Of a stretch of DNA of 64,000 nt, positions 46,401-58,000 are shown piece after piece. The notes beneath the pieces were generated by a model, which worked only from the letters and a program-made list of their open reading frames with translations, had not been told where the DNA came from and searched no databases. The position numbers and the translations under genes are program-made. Positions within the stretch are counted from its first letter, which is position 1; each line of letters begins with the position of its first letter. Source of the DNA: Marthasterias glacialis. Taxonomy: Eukaryota; Echinodermata; Asteroidea; Forcipulatida; Asteriidae. The stretch is taken from contig OU452223.1 in the NCBI GenBank assembly GCA_911728455.2, positions 16,797,802-16,861,801 on the forward strand. The letters run 5' to 3'.

Positions 46401-49400
46401 GGGATAAAGAATTTTATGCTTTTAGTCATGACGAAATTATATGAATGAATGACTGTGGCCCAATTCCATTGGAATTGAGCACAGCTGGTAGATTATTCAG
46501 TGTATCACTCTTATTATGAAGCACTTTGGGCAATGGCTCTACTCTCTACATCAGCATGAGTGTGCCGCATAATGCCACTGTTGTGGCATAGTGAGGTATG
46601 GGTTGGTTATCTCAAGAAACATGCTGATAGGAGGAGAAAACACTCCCAAAATGAACAGATGTTGACAAATTTGTACATCTTTGCTTACACGAAACAACAT
46701 ATGGCGAAGAACAGAGTTGAGCGGAACGTTGAGCATCGTTTTTTTTTCAGAACCACACATTTCAAAAAGAGAGATTTTGCATGGTGTCGCCGCATACCTA
46801 TTCTTTAAAACAGCATAATTTTGATGTTCTTGTGGTGGAGTTATTTGTTTTTAGAAAGATGATTTTTTTTTCAATGATGGATTTCCAGGCTCTCCATGAT
46901 GGTTATACAGTGGATGAGATTCATAACTTGACAGCCATTGATAAATGGTTTCTTCACAAACTCAAACGAGTTACGGATATTGATCTGAGGTTACTCAAAC
47001 TGGACCAGTAAGTAGACAAAAGAGAGTTGAAACCTATTGTTTAAGTTTTCAAGGTCTAGCCAATATTATTTAGGTAGTTCACATTGTGTAGAGTTTATGT
47101 AACATTTGTGGTGGTGTGTATAACATCACACTAGGGTTTTCCTCCCTCTGGAAAAACCAAACACTTTCGATCTCAGGCTGTGCTCCATGGTCATATATGG
47201 GTTGATGTGACTGGCTGCCAAAGGCTCCCTTGAATACCTCCAGATCGAAAACGTGTAGCCGTGTCCTTCGCAAGTCAGCTTCTGAGCTGCCAGTAACGAT
47301 GATTAGCCTCCCAAATTATTATTATCAATTATTATTATTATCCTCTGATATGTAGAACCTTGGAGGTTCAAGGGGCTTTACACTCTAGACTAAGGAGAGA
47401 CACACACCCAATACCCAAGTTCTTCATTTGCAGGTTGAGAGTCTGTAAAACCTATGAAATATAATGCCCTGGAGGTTCAGATGGGTTTCAGCTTCAAAAC
47501 CAAGAACCTGTAACAAATTCCTTCATTTTGAATTCGTAGTAATGTGAAGAATCTTGAAATCCTGGTGCCAATGGAGGTTCAGTGACTTCATCCTCTTCAC
47601 CAAAGAAAGAACTAGATTGCTACCCATTACTTTCAGGAATTTATTTTAATTGGTACTTCCAGGCAAACCATCTCTGCTGAGACGCTCTTGAATGCCAAGA
47701 AAGCTGGTTTCTCCGACGTGCAAATCGGAAACAGACTGGATATCTGCGAAACAGAAGTCCGAGATCTGAGGCAACAGCATGATGTCAAACCCTGGGTGAA
47801 ACAGGTGAGTACTGGACACGGACAACAAGGCCTGGTTTGATATCAACTCTTATCTATCCATCCTAGGCACGTGCCAACATCAACTCTATGAAGAAGTATA
47901 CATTTCATTTTGTTCTTGTTTTCTCTCCTAGATTGACACAATGGCAGCTGAGTACCCAGCCAGAACCAACTACCTGTATTGCTCATACAATGGAATGGTT
48001 AGTTCTTACCAAATACTTCTGTCTTCGTTCCTTTTAAAGGTGCTATCGTGTTGCTACTTCTTTGCTAAGCTAAAAGTAGCAGGGCACCAGTCGCAATAAA
48101 GTTGGATTGCAGTTGGGCTGGTAACCTGTTTCTGCTAAGCAAAACTTTTCTGTGCTTAGTACATTATTGTGCTTACCAGCTTTTTTAAAATTGTTCCCTT
48201 CTCAGAAACTCCTTTGTATCGGTTGCACAAATGATCAAATGCACCTAATGTGGAGGTGTGTGATCTTGCTGACTTCATCCCTTGATACATTCAACGTGAA
48301 GCATGTCAGAGTTTAGAAAGGGCATAAACTGTTTAAAAGAAGTTAGAAGAAAGATACCTCTTTGTTGGCAATTGTCATTTTTAACTTTGGTATTCATTAT
48401 CTATATCGATGTAGCTTCATACAAATTCTATATGAAATGTCTCTCCTTTGGACTGTATTTTCTTCAGGAACATGACGTCACCTTCAACGACAAGGGCACA
48501 ATGGTTCTTGGATGTGGACCCTACCATATAGGTAAGTCCTCTAGTCTACTTAGCTATCCGTCTAAGTTAAATTTGTTGATGTGTGTATCTGTGCAGCAGT
48601 GCTCACTTTTGTGTTGTAGAACTGATAACTTTTTTGTATGAAAGATATTTCTATTTGGCCTTTATCACTTCAAACTTCTCTGATACTGCCAAATTTGTTT
48701 CTTCTCATCTTACATTATTCCCCCAAACAGTATCCAATACCTTTGCTTCTTTCCTCTAGACTCTTCTTCAGCATAGATTTTTAAGATGTTATAAAACCGT
48801 GAGTATTGTTTTTTAAGAAATAAAGGTATCCTTCAAGAAACTCTTCTTGGTCTTTTATCCTACTTACAGGAAGTAGTGTGGAGTTTGACTGGTGTGCAGT
48901 ATCCTGCATCCGTTCCCTCAGGGAGATGGGGCACAAGACCGTAGTGGTGAATCACAACCCTGAGACGGTCAGCACAGACTTTGACGAGTGTGATAGGTTG
49001 TACTTTGAGGAGCTGTCCAGAGAGAGGGTTCTAGACATCTACAATCAGGAGGTATAGAAACTTGGTCTTATCCCCCAGGTGATATAACAATGATGAATAC
49101 TGATTATTTTTATACTATAAAGGTATCAGACTAATGTCACCCTTCCAGGCCTTGGTTTGGTTACATTGATTCGAATGGGAGAAAATCAAGATGGCTGCAT
49201 CATGACAAAGATTGATGTCAATACATGTACACCTTTGTTTGTGTAGTGTGTAGTTTGACCATTTTTTACTTACAAAAATGTGTTTTTTCGTCTTTACATG
49301 TACATGTTTCTAAACTGTCAGGAGATCAAAACTGATATAAATCCTCCAAAAACTCTAAATGTCCAAAACCCCAAATCTTGTATCATTCCAAATATTTTGT

Positions 49401-52400
49401 TACACATCCAACAGCGTAAGCGCCAGTAACAGGATGAATAGAACACAACGAAGAACTGTTCAGTTTTAGATGTGGGAGGAAAACCCCAACAGGGGAAAAC
49501 CCATGCAATCAGGTAGGGACTGAAAACCCAATCCACATGCAAGGCTCCTGTCTAAGGTAGTATTCAAACTGGGCTCCACAGGGGTGAAAGGCAGCGGAAA
49601 AAACACAATGCCAACCTGATTCATCTTGTGGTCTTGAGAAAAGTGTGTCTAAACTAAAAAGAAGAAGGAAAATAATTGCCTTGATGAAAACAAAATGGTG
49701 TTCCTGTCTGTATGTGATCATTCATTATCGCTGTGGAATAGTCTGCTCTGCTAAAGTTAATTTTGTATTCAATTTTTATTTTGTTTACAGCAAAGCAGTG
49801 GGGTAATCATATCAGTCGGAGGTCAGATTCCGAATAATCTAGCCCTCCCCCTCTACAACGATGGAGTCAACATCTTGGGAACGAGCCCCCTACAGATCAA
49901 TGCAGCAGAGGAGAGGTATGTGTCCTTCCTCCAAGACACACAAAACTCAGTCTTTTCTTGGGTTATTATCAAGTTGATTCCAGTAATGACATCTTATAGT
50001 CACTTAGTAAAAACACTCACAGGTTTTCAGACACTGATGATATTTAATCTAACAGCGTGTATATTATTTGTGTTTTGTCCATACGTGGATATATGTGTTA
50101 AGCACATTCCTGAATCCTGCGAAAACAAAAAATCCACAGGCATATCACTTGGATGGGATTCGAACCCACAACCTTCGCAATTCTAAGACAGATGTTTTAC
50201 CACTAGACCACCAAGCTTGCCCAGTAGCTAGAGGCAGTTTGAATCCTATATTTTGTGTTTGAATCTGGTAATATTCTTTGCTAGAGAAGACTGTCACATC
50301 TTGACGTTGTTTTGTGTTTCTGTAGGTCAATCTTTTCAGCCATCATGGATGAGATCAATGTTAGTCAGGCGCCATGGAAAGCACTCTCCTCATTGGTGAG
50401 TTTTAGTACTGGGTTATTCTTGGTATCAGATTCAACTCGGGAAACATGATGGAACTAAGCTACTTGAAAGTTAATCAGTTTCAGTTTTTAAAATGAATGT
50501 TTTGGTTAATGTTATCTTTCACTAGGATGAAGCCCTTGGATTTGCAGCAAGTGTTGGCTATCCATGTTTACTACGACCATCATTCGTCTTAAGGTGAGTC
50601 TTAAGTATACAGTATACTCTTAAAGAGAGATAGGTGGGGGGACTTTGGTAAGGACTGAATGGGGGAGTTGTTGAACAGATGGGGAAAGTGGATGGGAGAT
50701 AGGAAGGGGAAGTGTCCACGAAGAATGACCCTAACTCCCTCGAGTGAATTACAAGGATTCTTCCTCATTCTTAACAAAATCCAACACCATATGGTAATTC
50801 AGCACCCGAATTACTGGACTCTGATTATGGTGGTATGCCTGATTCCTTGGGCTCTTGAGCTAACTTTGTCCATGTAGAACAAGTGGTCATTATCTCATGA
50901 TAAGAAATTGTCTTGACATCTCTCACAACAGTGGGTCAGCAATGAATGTTGCTTATGGTCCGGACGATCTAAAGAACTTCCTGGCTGCGGCTGCGAGGGT
51001 ATCTCAGGAGCATCCCGTGGTCATCACAAAGTTTGTTGAGAATGCGCGGGAGATTGAGATGGATGCTGTGGCTCAGGACGGACAGGTAAAGAGAAACTGT
51101 AGTTCAGGGCTGAAAGGTGAAAACTAATTGTAGTTCAGGACGAGAAGGTAAAGGGAAATTTGAGTTTGTAGCTGAGGATGGGAAGTTAAAGAGAAATTGT
51201 CGCTCAGTATGGAAAGGTACAGAAAAATTGGAGTTCAGGGCGGAAGGGTAAAGAAAAACGTCAGCTCAGGACGGGAAGGTACAGAGAAGTTGTAGTTTAG
51301 GGCTGACAGGTGACAACAAAATTGTAGCTCTGGACGGGAAGGTAAAAGAAAGCAAGATTTGGAGGGTTGTGGTAAAAGTACTTCCAAAAGAGGTTTTTTC
51401 TCAGTGTCAGAACCTGCTTATAACATCACAACCTCCAACATCACCCTCTCTGAAGTCAAAAGAAGCTGCCTGATTGGTTGAGAGTTGTATTAGGCGCGGT
51501 AACTTGTGTGCATGCATTTCCATTGTCAGACTTCAGTCGTGGTGGGGTATGCAAGAGTAATATTTGTGTGAAGAAATTCTTGTCAGTCTACCTTTTAGTC
51601 CGTTGAGAAACACACCAAACCCATATAACTGAGTAACACTGACTCAATGTAGTTACTCAAAACTTTAACATTTTGTACCTTAAGGTTGTTGCCCATGCCA
51701 TCACGGAGCACGTAGAGAATGCTGGGGTGCATTCCGGTGATGCTACCCTCATTCTTCCACCTCGGACCATCAGCGCTGAAGTCATCAACAAGGTAGGAGC
51801 ACAAAACTATACATTCCCAGAAATATGTTATTGATTCCAGAAGTGGAATATATAAATGAGAAAAATGGCAAATGTATCATTCATACTAAAAAGTTTGTAA
51901 TATAGTGAAACTTTGAAAGTTGTTTAATTGTATGATCATACCATACTGTAGTCGTCATACACATGTGAATGTAGAGTCAAAAGTGATTTGTCAAACAATG
52001 GCCATGGAGGTCCAAGTGCCTGTGTCTGCATTCGTCTGTAATGGTTTAATAAGCAATATTTTCTCTTGTCTTCAGATCAAGGATGCTACAGCTAAGATAG
52101 CCAAGAAGTTTAACATCTCTGGACCGTTCAACAGTCAGTTCTTGGCCAAGGATAATGAGATCATGGTAAGAACTAGTTGCTGTTTCCTTATAGAGGAGAG
52201 GGTGTTTTTTTGGCGGGGGTGGGGTGGGGAAGGGGGGGGGGGTGGTGGGTGAACACTCCTCTTATCATATCATCTTCAGTTATGCCTGAACCTCATGGGG
52301 GTATTTCTGATGAACCTTCCTGAATCTAGCAGAATCCCAGAGCGAATGGTTACTCGATACTCGGATCGGTTGTTACTTCACTGGCTCTTTTTAGAGTCGG

Positions 52401-55059
52401 CTCATAAAAGATTTCTTAACATGGTGCTGAAGCAGGCCTCTGTCGATTTTATAACTTTCATAACTCCTGTTTTACTGTATTTATATTTAAAGGTGATTGA
52501 GTGCAATCTGCGAGCTTCTCGGTCTTTTCCATTCGTCTCCAAAACCATCAACTGTGATTTCATCGACGTAGCAACAAGGGTCATGCTGAAGGAGCCATTC
52601 GATCCCAATATGCTGCCCTCGCTTGACAACCCATTTATCCCGCAGGACTATGTTGGCATCAAGGCACCCATGTTTTCTTGGCCGCGTCTCAGGGATGCGG
52701 ATCCATTGCTGAGGTGTGAGATGGCTTCGACCGGGGAGGTAGGAGAGACAACAATATTGCTTCCAAGTTGTCAAACCTCAAATTCAACCATTCCTCCACC
52801 AAACAAAGAAGGATTTGATCTGTCATTAATCACATTGTAGGTTTCATACCTACCACATGGATCAAACTTTATCAGGCCTGTGAGCACAAAACTTTTTTAG
52901 CAGAAATAGGTTACCAGCCAAAATGTCATGACGTTTAGGTTGTTGCAATTGGTACCCAACTCATCTTTTGCTTCACAAAGAAATCTAAGCAGTATTTTGT
53001 GTTTAACAGCTTAATGAAATGGGGCTCTGGAAGTAAGGTTACTCGAGACACATCTTCTTCCCCACTTGCAGGTTGCTTGTTTCGGACCCACTGTAAATGC
53101 AGCGTTCTTGAAGGCTCTTCTGTCAACAGGATTCAAGATTCCTAAACAGAACATCCTGATCGGGATGCAGAAGAAATTCCAACCAGTCATTTTGCCAACA
53201 GCCCATAAATTTCACCAGATGGGCTACAAGGTAATTCTTTAGAACATAACTGAAGTATCTTCCATATTTTGAAGTAGGAAATCCTTTGAGCTCAAAATGT
53301 TTTTTTTTTTCAGTTTATATTTTCATGAAAGCATTGAGTTAGTGCTCGTGTCCATCGGGATCAAGTCATTTCTTTAGTGACGAAGATGAGATTTTAAGTT
53401 TCTCGTGAATAAAGCAGTGGTGTCTTGTGACTGGGTGTGGTTTGGGAGTAAGTCAAGGGCTTCGTTCCGAGGGTAAATAAAGGTACTCTTGAAGTTAGTT
53501 TAAAAGTTGATAATCATGTCTTTCTGATGGATTTTTATTTCAGTTGTTTGCCACTGAGAAGACAGCGGAGTATTTGAACGATCATAATATCAAAGCAGAG
53601 GTCGTGGCTTGGCCTCTAGCTGACCAACACGAGAAGACAGATGCCCCATCGGCAACCAAGTAAGTACAGTTGTGTAAAATGCTTTTTGTCATGGAAATAA
53701 GCTCAACAATTTAAAGAACATCGTGGCTGAAGTAAGAGTGTGTACATCATCACTATTGGTTGTTTTGTTAGCTCTCTGTTTTGGCATCATTCTGCAATTT
53801 GGTCAGCTCTTGGGGAGCTTCACGCTACTCTGCTGCAGACCACAATCTTTTTGTCAGGCTTTTAATATATCTAAAGACTGATGATACACTCTACAGACAA
53901 CTCAATGGGATTTATACACTTGTATTATCTTCTAAAGGGAAGAATGCTTTAGTAATAATAAAAGAATAATAAAGACGTTTATATTGAGGTTTTCCAAAAT
54001 TGACCAAAAGCGCATTACATAATACAAGAAAGACAAGAAAACAACAGCAACACATACTAAACCATTGGGAAACAAATACGTCTATAGATTACTCTTAAAA
54101 GTTTCAACTGAAGAAGAGTCTTGAACGTTAATTGGAGGACTGTTCCAAAGGGCAGCAGAATGTGAGAAGGTATTTTGCCATAGTAGCTCTACGGGTAAAC
54201 TGAGTAAAGTAGACTGCTGTCATAAACACTTTGCTGTGTCAAACACTGACCCACTTGTTTTTCAAAGTTGGCAAAAGGGCATGCTGGTAATACCTTTAAA
54301 AAGGGGGGGCTAATGCAAGAGCAAGCCAATTTGCATATTCTTTCATCTGTGACAACAGAACAACCTCAGAATTAATTATTATCCTGCCTGTTTTACTTTT
54401 CCACCAGATTGATACAGAGTAAGGAGATTGATTTAGTAATTAATCTGCCTAATAATAACACTCGCTACGTACAAGACAACTACCTGATCCGACGATGTGC
54501 CATCGATTCAGGGGTGCCCCTCATGACAAACTTTGAAGTAAGTAATGTTCCCCGTGCACACAGTCACAATTCAGTCACTAATCCTCATTTGATACATTGG
54601 GACCAGCCTATTTAGCCTTGTAGTCTCGGTTTGGTTACTGCAGGTTAATTAACAAAATCAAGATGGCCGTAACATGAAAATCTATAAGGCTTTTGATCAG
54701 TGAGACAATTTGATAACCATAGCAGAACAAATTGCGAAGTAAGTGTTTTCTCACATGGTTATCTATGGTCTGCAAGTCTTCTTCATAGTTAGTACCCATG
54801 TTTACATGCGCATCTTTTACGCAAATGTAAACAAGAACGCGAGCGTGTGAATTACTCTCGTGTCAAACACATAAAACTTTCGCACCTTCACTTCTACATA
54901 ATTGCACACGTAACAAGCGTCTAAAACTCCCAATTCTTTGATTTCTTTTCTTGCATGAAGGTGGTGAAGCTCTTTGCCGAAGCTCTGAAAGATGTTGGTA
55001 AGCTAGACGCAACGACCCTGTTTCACTTCAAGAAGCCAAGGCACTCCGCTAAGCACTGA
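34481..55059 (+). CDS. CPS1: Mitochondrial carbamoyl-phosphate synthetase, glutamine-dependent (CPS III type)
   Basis: Makes carbamoyl phosphate from glutamine, bicarbonate and two ATP in mitochondria. Exons: 34481-34597, 35528-35637, 36224-36515, 37272-37454, 37955-38083, 38241-38347, 38576-38717, 38950-39027, 39631-39726, 39913-40008, 40419-40655, 41315-41425, 42298-42426, 42808-42952, 43672-43882, 44377-44575, 45901-46071, 46889-47007, 47663-47804, 47932-47997, 48468-48531, 48870-49051, 49791-49915, 50326-50395, 50526-50593, 50932-51085, 51685-51792, 52076-52165, 52493-52738, 53072-53230, 53544-53659, 54408-54537, 54961-55059. All are GT-AG and in phase, giving 1,496 residues (human CPS1 1,500). 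Domains: basic transit peptide (1-39), small-subunit and GATase regions (40-418) with Cys291 (FGICMGN), His375 and Glu377 (FHPE), synthetase A (419-794), oligomerisation region (795-938), synthetase B (939-1329), and an allosteric domain with N-acetylglutamate residues Thr1386, Thr1389, Trp1405, Asn1433, Asn1436 and Asn1445. Absence of dihydroorotase and ATCase domains excludes CAD. Confidence 0.97.
34648..34876. repeat. Foldback pair of family B tRNA-like SINE sequences in CPS intron 1
   Basis: The left end acccatacaccgatgtgttt and right end aacattggtgtatgggt are inverted relatives. Both sides then carry the cacagg/cccaggtgga-atatg segments in opposite orientation. The B-box-like gggattcaaaccc is at the left of the centre. 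It resembles two family B copies joined head to head, now decayed. Confidence 0.65.
35925..36105. repeat. Head-to-head pair of tRNA-like heads in CPS intron 2
   Basis: On the minus strand (35935-35990) a tRNA-like head reads ataactcagttggtagagca and ends at the B box aggttcaaatccc. On the plus strand (36026-36088) a second reads atagctcatttgttagagcg and ends at aggttcaaatcctg. Each has A-box and B-box spacing like a tRNA but lacks a clean acceptor stem. They diverge from a centre near 36008. Confidence 0.7.
36530..36890. repeat. Dispersed repeat, copy 1 (CPS intron 3)
   Basis: It shares long collinear blocks with 46105-46645: ccatactttcctgtcattgt, attgagcacagctgg-like sequence, gaagcactttgggc and gttgtggcatagtgaggtat. 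It starts about 15 bp after exon 3. Class unknown; no terminal repeats were found. Confidence 0.7.
38408..38497 (+). pseudogene. Decayed duplicate of CPS exon 6 (catalytic-cysteine exon)
   Basis: This 90-bp segment in intron 6 aligns with the last 85 or so bases of exon 6 plus its donor (cttgggatatatatggataa against tttgggatctgtatgggtaa; ggcattag|gtgagtta against ggtaatag|gtgagtta). Identity is about 75%. The codon for the catalytic Cys (TGT) reads TAT, and an in-frame TGA follows after the act codon. The 5' part of the exon and an acceptor are not duplicated. It lies 61 bp downstream of exon 6. Confidence 0.8.
39399..39545 (-). repeat. tRNA-like SINE, family B copy in CPS intron 8
   Basis: Minus strand: head ggtctagatggttaagacaa, B box ggttcaaatccc, tail ctgtgcatgttttcccgcgg and agtgcttataacacatcgat. 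It shares the tail with the copies at 13345-13672 and 34648-34876. Confidence 0.75.
41431..41826. mobile_element. TTAA-flanked MITE with central hairpin in CPS intron 12
   Basis: The ends ttaaaggcaaagtatacctt and (inverted) ttaaagggtctgtatacgtt are imperfect inverted repeats bounded by TTAA on both sides. A perfect 14-bp stem (tctgagaagcgtta, 6-nt loop) lies at 41621-41654. TTAA targets suggest a piggyBac-type element but the repeat ends do not prove it. A similar end fragment is at about 55903. Confidence 0.65.
44770..45117 (+). repeat. tRNA-Leu-derived SINE, complete with poly(A) tail, CPS intron 16
   Basis: The head gtgtcgtggccgagtggtta to tcatgacgc can fold as a cloverleaf with a 7-bp acceptor stem (two wobbles) and a ctcaagc loop (anticodon CAA, leucine). 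The body differs from other copies after the shared ttgagcaagacacttaacca, and the copy ends in a run of 21 A at 45097-45117. The intact tRNA fold and tail make it look young. Confidence 0.88.
45190..45549 (-). repeat. tRNA-Leu-derived SINE, family A, split by a MITE, CPS intron 16
   Basis: Minus strand head gtgttgcggccaagcagtca, body with ttgagcaaggcactt, and tail segment gttggggcttgcccc. The body is interrupted at 45268-45378 by a palindromic MITE, and it resumes exactly (ctgggttctttacgtgcg). Confidence 0.85.
45268..45378. mobile_element. 111-bp palindromic MITE nested in a SINE
   Basis: Terminal repeats gggtggatttcacaaa and its inverse enclose a body rich in actagtcc/ggactagt. The flanking trinucleotides are cta and ctg, consistent with a 3-bp target duplication at the CTG found in uninterrupted SINE copies. 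It is younger than the SINE around it. Confidence 0.85.
45595..45815 (+). repeat. tRNA-Leu-derived SINE family A, body fragment, CPS intron 16
   Basis: It has body motifs cttcagatgggacatctagt, gtttaccccgctgtttt and acacaggtttcctctggctt but no tRNA head. This is the third family A piece in one intron. Confidence 0.6.
46105..46645. repeat. Dispersed repeat, copy 2 (CPS intron 17)
   Basis: It is homologous to 36530-36890 (caaactttcctgttattgta, gaagcactttgggc, gttgtggcatagtgaggtat), with about 180 bp of extra sequence inserted near the middle. It begins about 35 bp after exon 17. Confidence 0.7.
50079..50225 (-). repeat. tRNA-like SINE, family B copy in CPS intron 23
   Basis: Minus strand: head ttggtggtctagtggtaaaa, B box gggttcgaatccc, tail gcctgtggattttttgtttt. 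The A-box and B-box sequences are the best preserved of family B here. Confidence 0.75.
51071..51355. repeat. 31-bp minisatellite seeded by CPS exon 26 and its splice donor
   Basis: The first unit (51071-51101) is the last 15 coding bases of exon 26 (gctcaggacggacag) plus 16 bases of intron (gtaaagagaaactgta). About eight diverged copies follow, mostly 31 bp long; one is 38 bp. Several repeat an aaggtaaag- or aaggtacag-like donor. The true donor is the first one, by match to the protein family. The array ends near 51355. Confidence 0.88.
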
Positions 55060-58000
55060 AACCCGAGTGTAACTAGAGATTAATTTTCAATAACCCTACT
55101 CGGTGCTTGAACAGGGTTTATTGGCTGTTCTTTTCACTCAACTTCCCATGGTGGTAGCTAGAGTGGTGTCTGTGTGTCTTCTGGACACCCTGTTTTGAAT
55201 TTGGAAACCCTGTTCTGAATTTGGAAACCCTACCTTATTTTTCACATACATGTAAAACTATTGTGATCAATTTGGCAACCCTGCTTATTAAATTTATAGC
55301 AAATTTTGATGCTTTTTTCCACACACTCTGGCGAACACTAGATTAGACCATTATCATGCTGCAACAACCATTATTCCGGCAACTGTTGCTCGATGTCTGC
55401 CAGTGCAATTATTTACAGAACTACTACAGACAAAACAATTACTTACATTTGTAATTATGCATGGAAATACTTTAGTTTGTTTGTTTGGTTTTACTTTCTT
55501 GATGATGCCAATTAGGATAGGTTAATATTTTAAAGCTTTCTGTGGAAAGTTTTAAAAAAAAATCGTGTTTTGAACAAAAATAACCTTGAATTTTATTTTA
55601 TATTTTTATGTGAAGAAAATAACTTTTCTTAAAATGAAATAGCGGCTGAATAGAGTCCCTTCTTTATCAGAAGAATAAGCAAGGATTGGTACAACATTGA
55701 CACTTGGAAAGATGTTCTTTGCAGTTGAGACAACTGCGCTAGAATCTGGATGGTCTTTGGTATTAACAGTTTTACTGAAATTTCAAATATTTTTGAAAAA
55801 GAATGTTTTGTTTGTGTCTAAAACAGGGTTTATAGTTATTATAATTTTGTAATGCTGCAGGCAATTTACAGATGTGTGACATGTGTTTTAAAAAAAAAAG
55901 CTTTAAGGCAAAGTATGGACACTCTTATTGCCCCATTTTGTGTCAAAGAGTCTCTTTAACTATCCACAGTCTCTTGTTTCCTTTATGACTAAAGATTGGT
56001 AACTTTTGAAAGTTTTAATCTGAAAGCTCTGACTGATAATCAAGATGTATTACTTATACCATACCAATCCTCTAAGGAAGTATTTACGACACTGTCAAAA
56101 ACAAGAAAATAGCATTTGAAGACCTCTGAAATGGCCCTTGATTATTTTGATTCCCACAATCTAAATAAGTCTGATATGAGTGTGAACAAAATCCGTGACG
56201 ATATGTCAACAATTTTTTGGTTGTTTCTTTTAAAAACGTGACCATCTAATTTGATGAAATCCCTAAGGGATGACTGAGTAGGATTTGAAACTTTGCATGG
56301 TGGAAATACAGTCTGGTAAAAGGTTTGCGGTAACACCATGTACATGAATCTCTTTTTTTGAGTTGTGGTGGTTCTGAAAAGAAGCTGTGGTGAATCAACT
56401 CGACGTTTCGATCAGTATGCACTGATTGTCTTCAGGCAAAAAAAAACCCCGGGATAACTGTTTGGTGTGGGTTTATGTGGACTTTTTTTTTAACTAGTGG
56501 ATGGAGATGAATTTACTCTTTCAAAAACCATTGATGTAGTAATGCCTCTCCATGAAAGAAACAAGAAAACAGTGGATAGATTATTTGTCCCCTCTGACAT
56601 CAAACAGATATGATATGGATGCCGCTGCCCTACAGTAAGCACCCGCACACACAAAATTAATGCGCATAGCACAGCACAACAATTAACATGTTACATTTAA
56701 CAACTTATTTGTTCCTCCTATTTTGTGGATTGGGTCGGGTGTTGTATAAATTAACGTGATTCTTTTTAAAAAGATTCCATTCTGGAGCATGTTATTAATT
56801 CTTCAGAAGGGATCACTCTTTTAAAAAGGAAACTGCCAAATAGTCACACAGGGACTGACATAATTCTTGCAGGTAATCTATCGTGAGTATTGTCATCCTA
56901 TATTTAAACTAGTCATAAATGCTGAAATGACTTAATCAGAGTTTTGACACGTAGAAAGTCCTGACATGTACATGTATAACACTAGTCAGGTACTTCCGTC
57001 AAGGCTCTGTTTGTGTGTTGATTTTTTTGTTATTAAATTGTTTTTTTTTGGTAGAATTTGTTTGTTAGTCGCTTTGAAAATGAAGCAAGATAGGGCTCGT
57101 CCTTGAACAACTAACCATGCTTGCCGCCAAATCCAGGAATTGAGAAAAAACAAAATCGGAATTCAACGATTCAAGCAAGGTTTTATACTGTCCTTCACCA
57201 AACCCTTCCTAAGTATTCCATCTAAATAATTTTGAAGAAAAAAAACCCTACTCAATTATTTTCACTTAAAATGTTAATTGTATTGTAAAGCTGGATTGGT
57301 TTCCCGCTTCGAGTACGTACTAGGTCGTTACATTGAGATATCACCATGGTAATCCCATGTTAAGACTGTCCATGGCACTTTAAAGACAAGAATGTTTTAT
57401 CCCGAAGCTATAATATTATTCATTGTCAAGGAAGTGGTTTTCATTCTGTATTCATTTTGTTTGACTAGAGATATTTTTAAGCTGGAGAAGGCAGTTTTAT
57501 ATTCCCCGTTCAGAATGCATTGACGACAAGTTATTTATACTTTTGGCGTGGGCCTTGAAAACTCTTCAGACTATGCATTTTGCAGGTTGTGAGGAATCAG
57601 AGAAATTTATGTGCGCCATTTTTGTTTTCGTGTAAAGCAAGTTTTTATTTCTTAAAGCTAATTGTATACCCGTGTTTGTAGTGTAAGTTTTTTCTTATTA
57701 TTTCCTTATTACTGATGTTAAATTTTTTTGTAAAACTTACATTGGAACTTGAAAAAAATGTGCTTGGAAAGTGATGGAATCGTCATATGAAATGATAGAC
57801 CTGTTTTTGTTTTCTTTGTTTGTTTGATTGTTTGTTGGGGGTGTTTATTTAGTCTTTCCTTTTAACTTTTCATTTTATTATTGAATTGCTCTATCCCCAG
57901 TACTTTTGTATTCATGCATGTATCTTGAAATGCCACTGACAAGGTGTTCTGTAGTGTATTCACTCTTTCCTGAAAATCACATTCATAAAAGTCTGGCATT

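Noticed and set aside
48025-53032. Further MITE pieces at 48025-48190 and about 52873-53030 (ctggtaacc and tttctgctaagcaaaac motifs)
   Set aside because: The two segments resemble each other in inverted orientation, but I could not fix both ends or a target duplication, so they are not listed as elements.
34481-55059. CAD (CPS II) as the identity of the CPS gene
   Set aside because: The gene starts with a transit-peptide-like segment, ends after the allosteric domain at 55059 without dihydroorotase or ATCase, and has the N-acetylglutamate-site residues.
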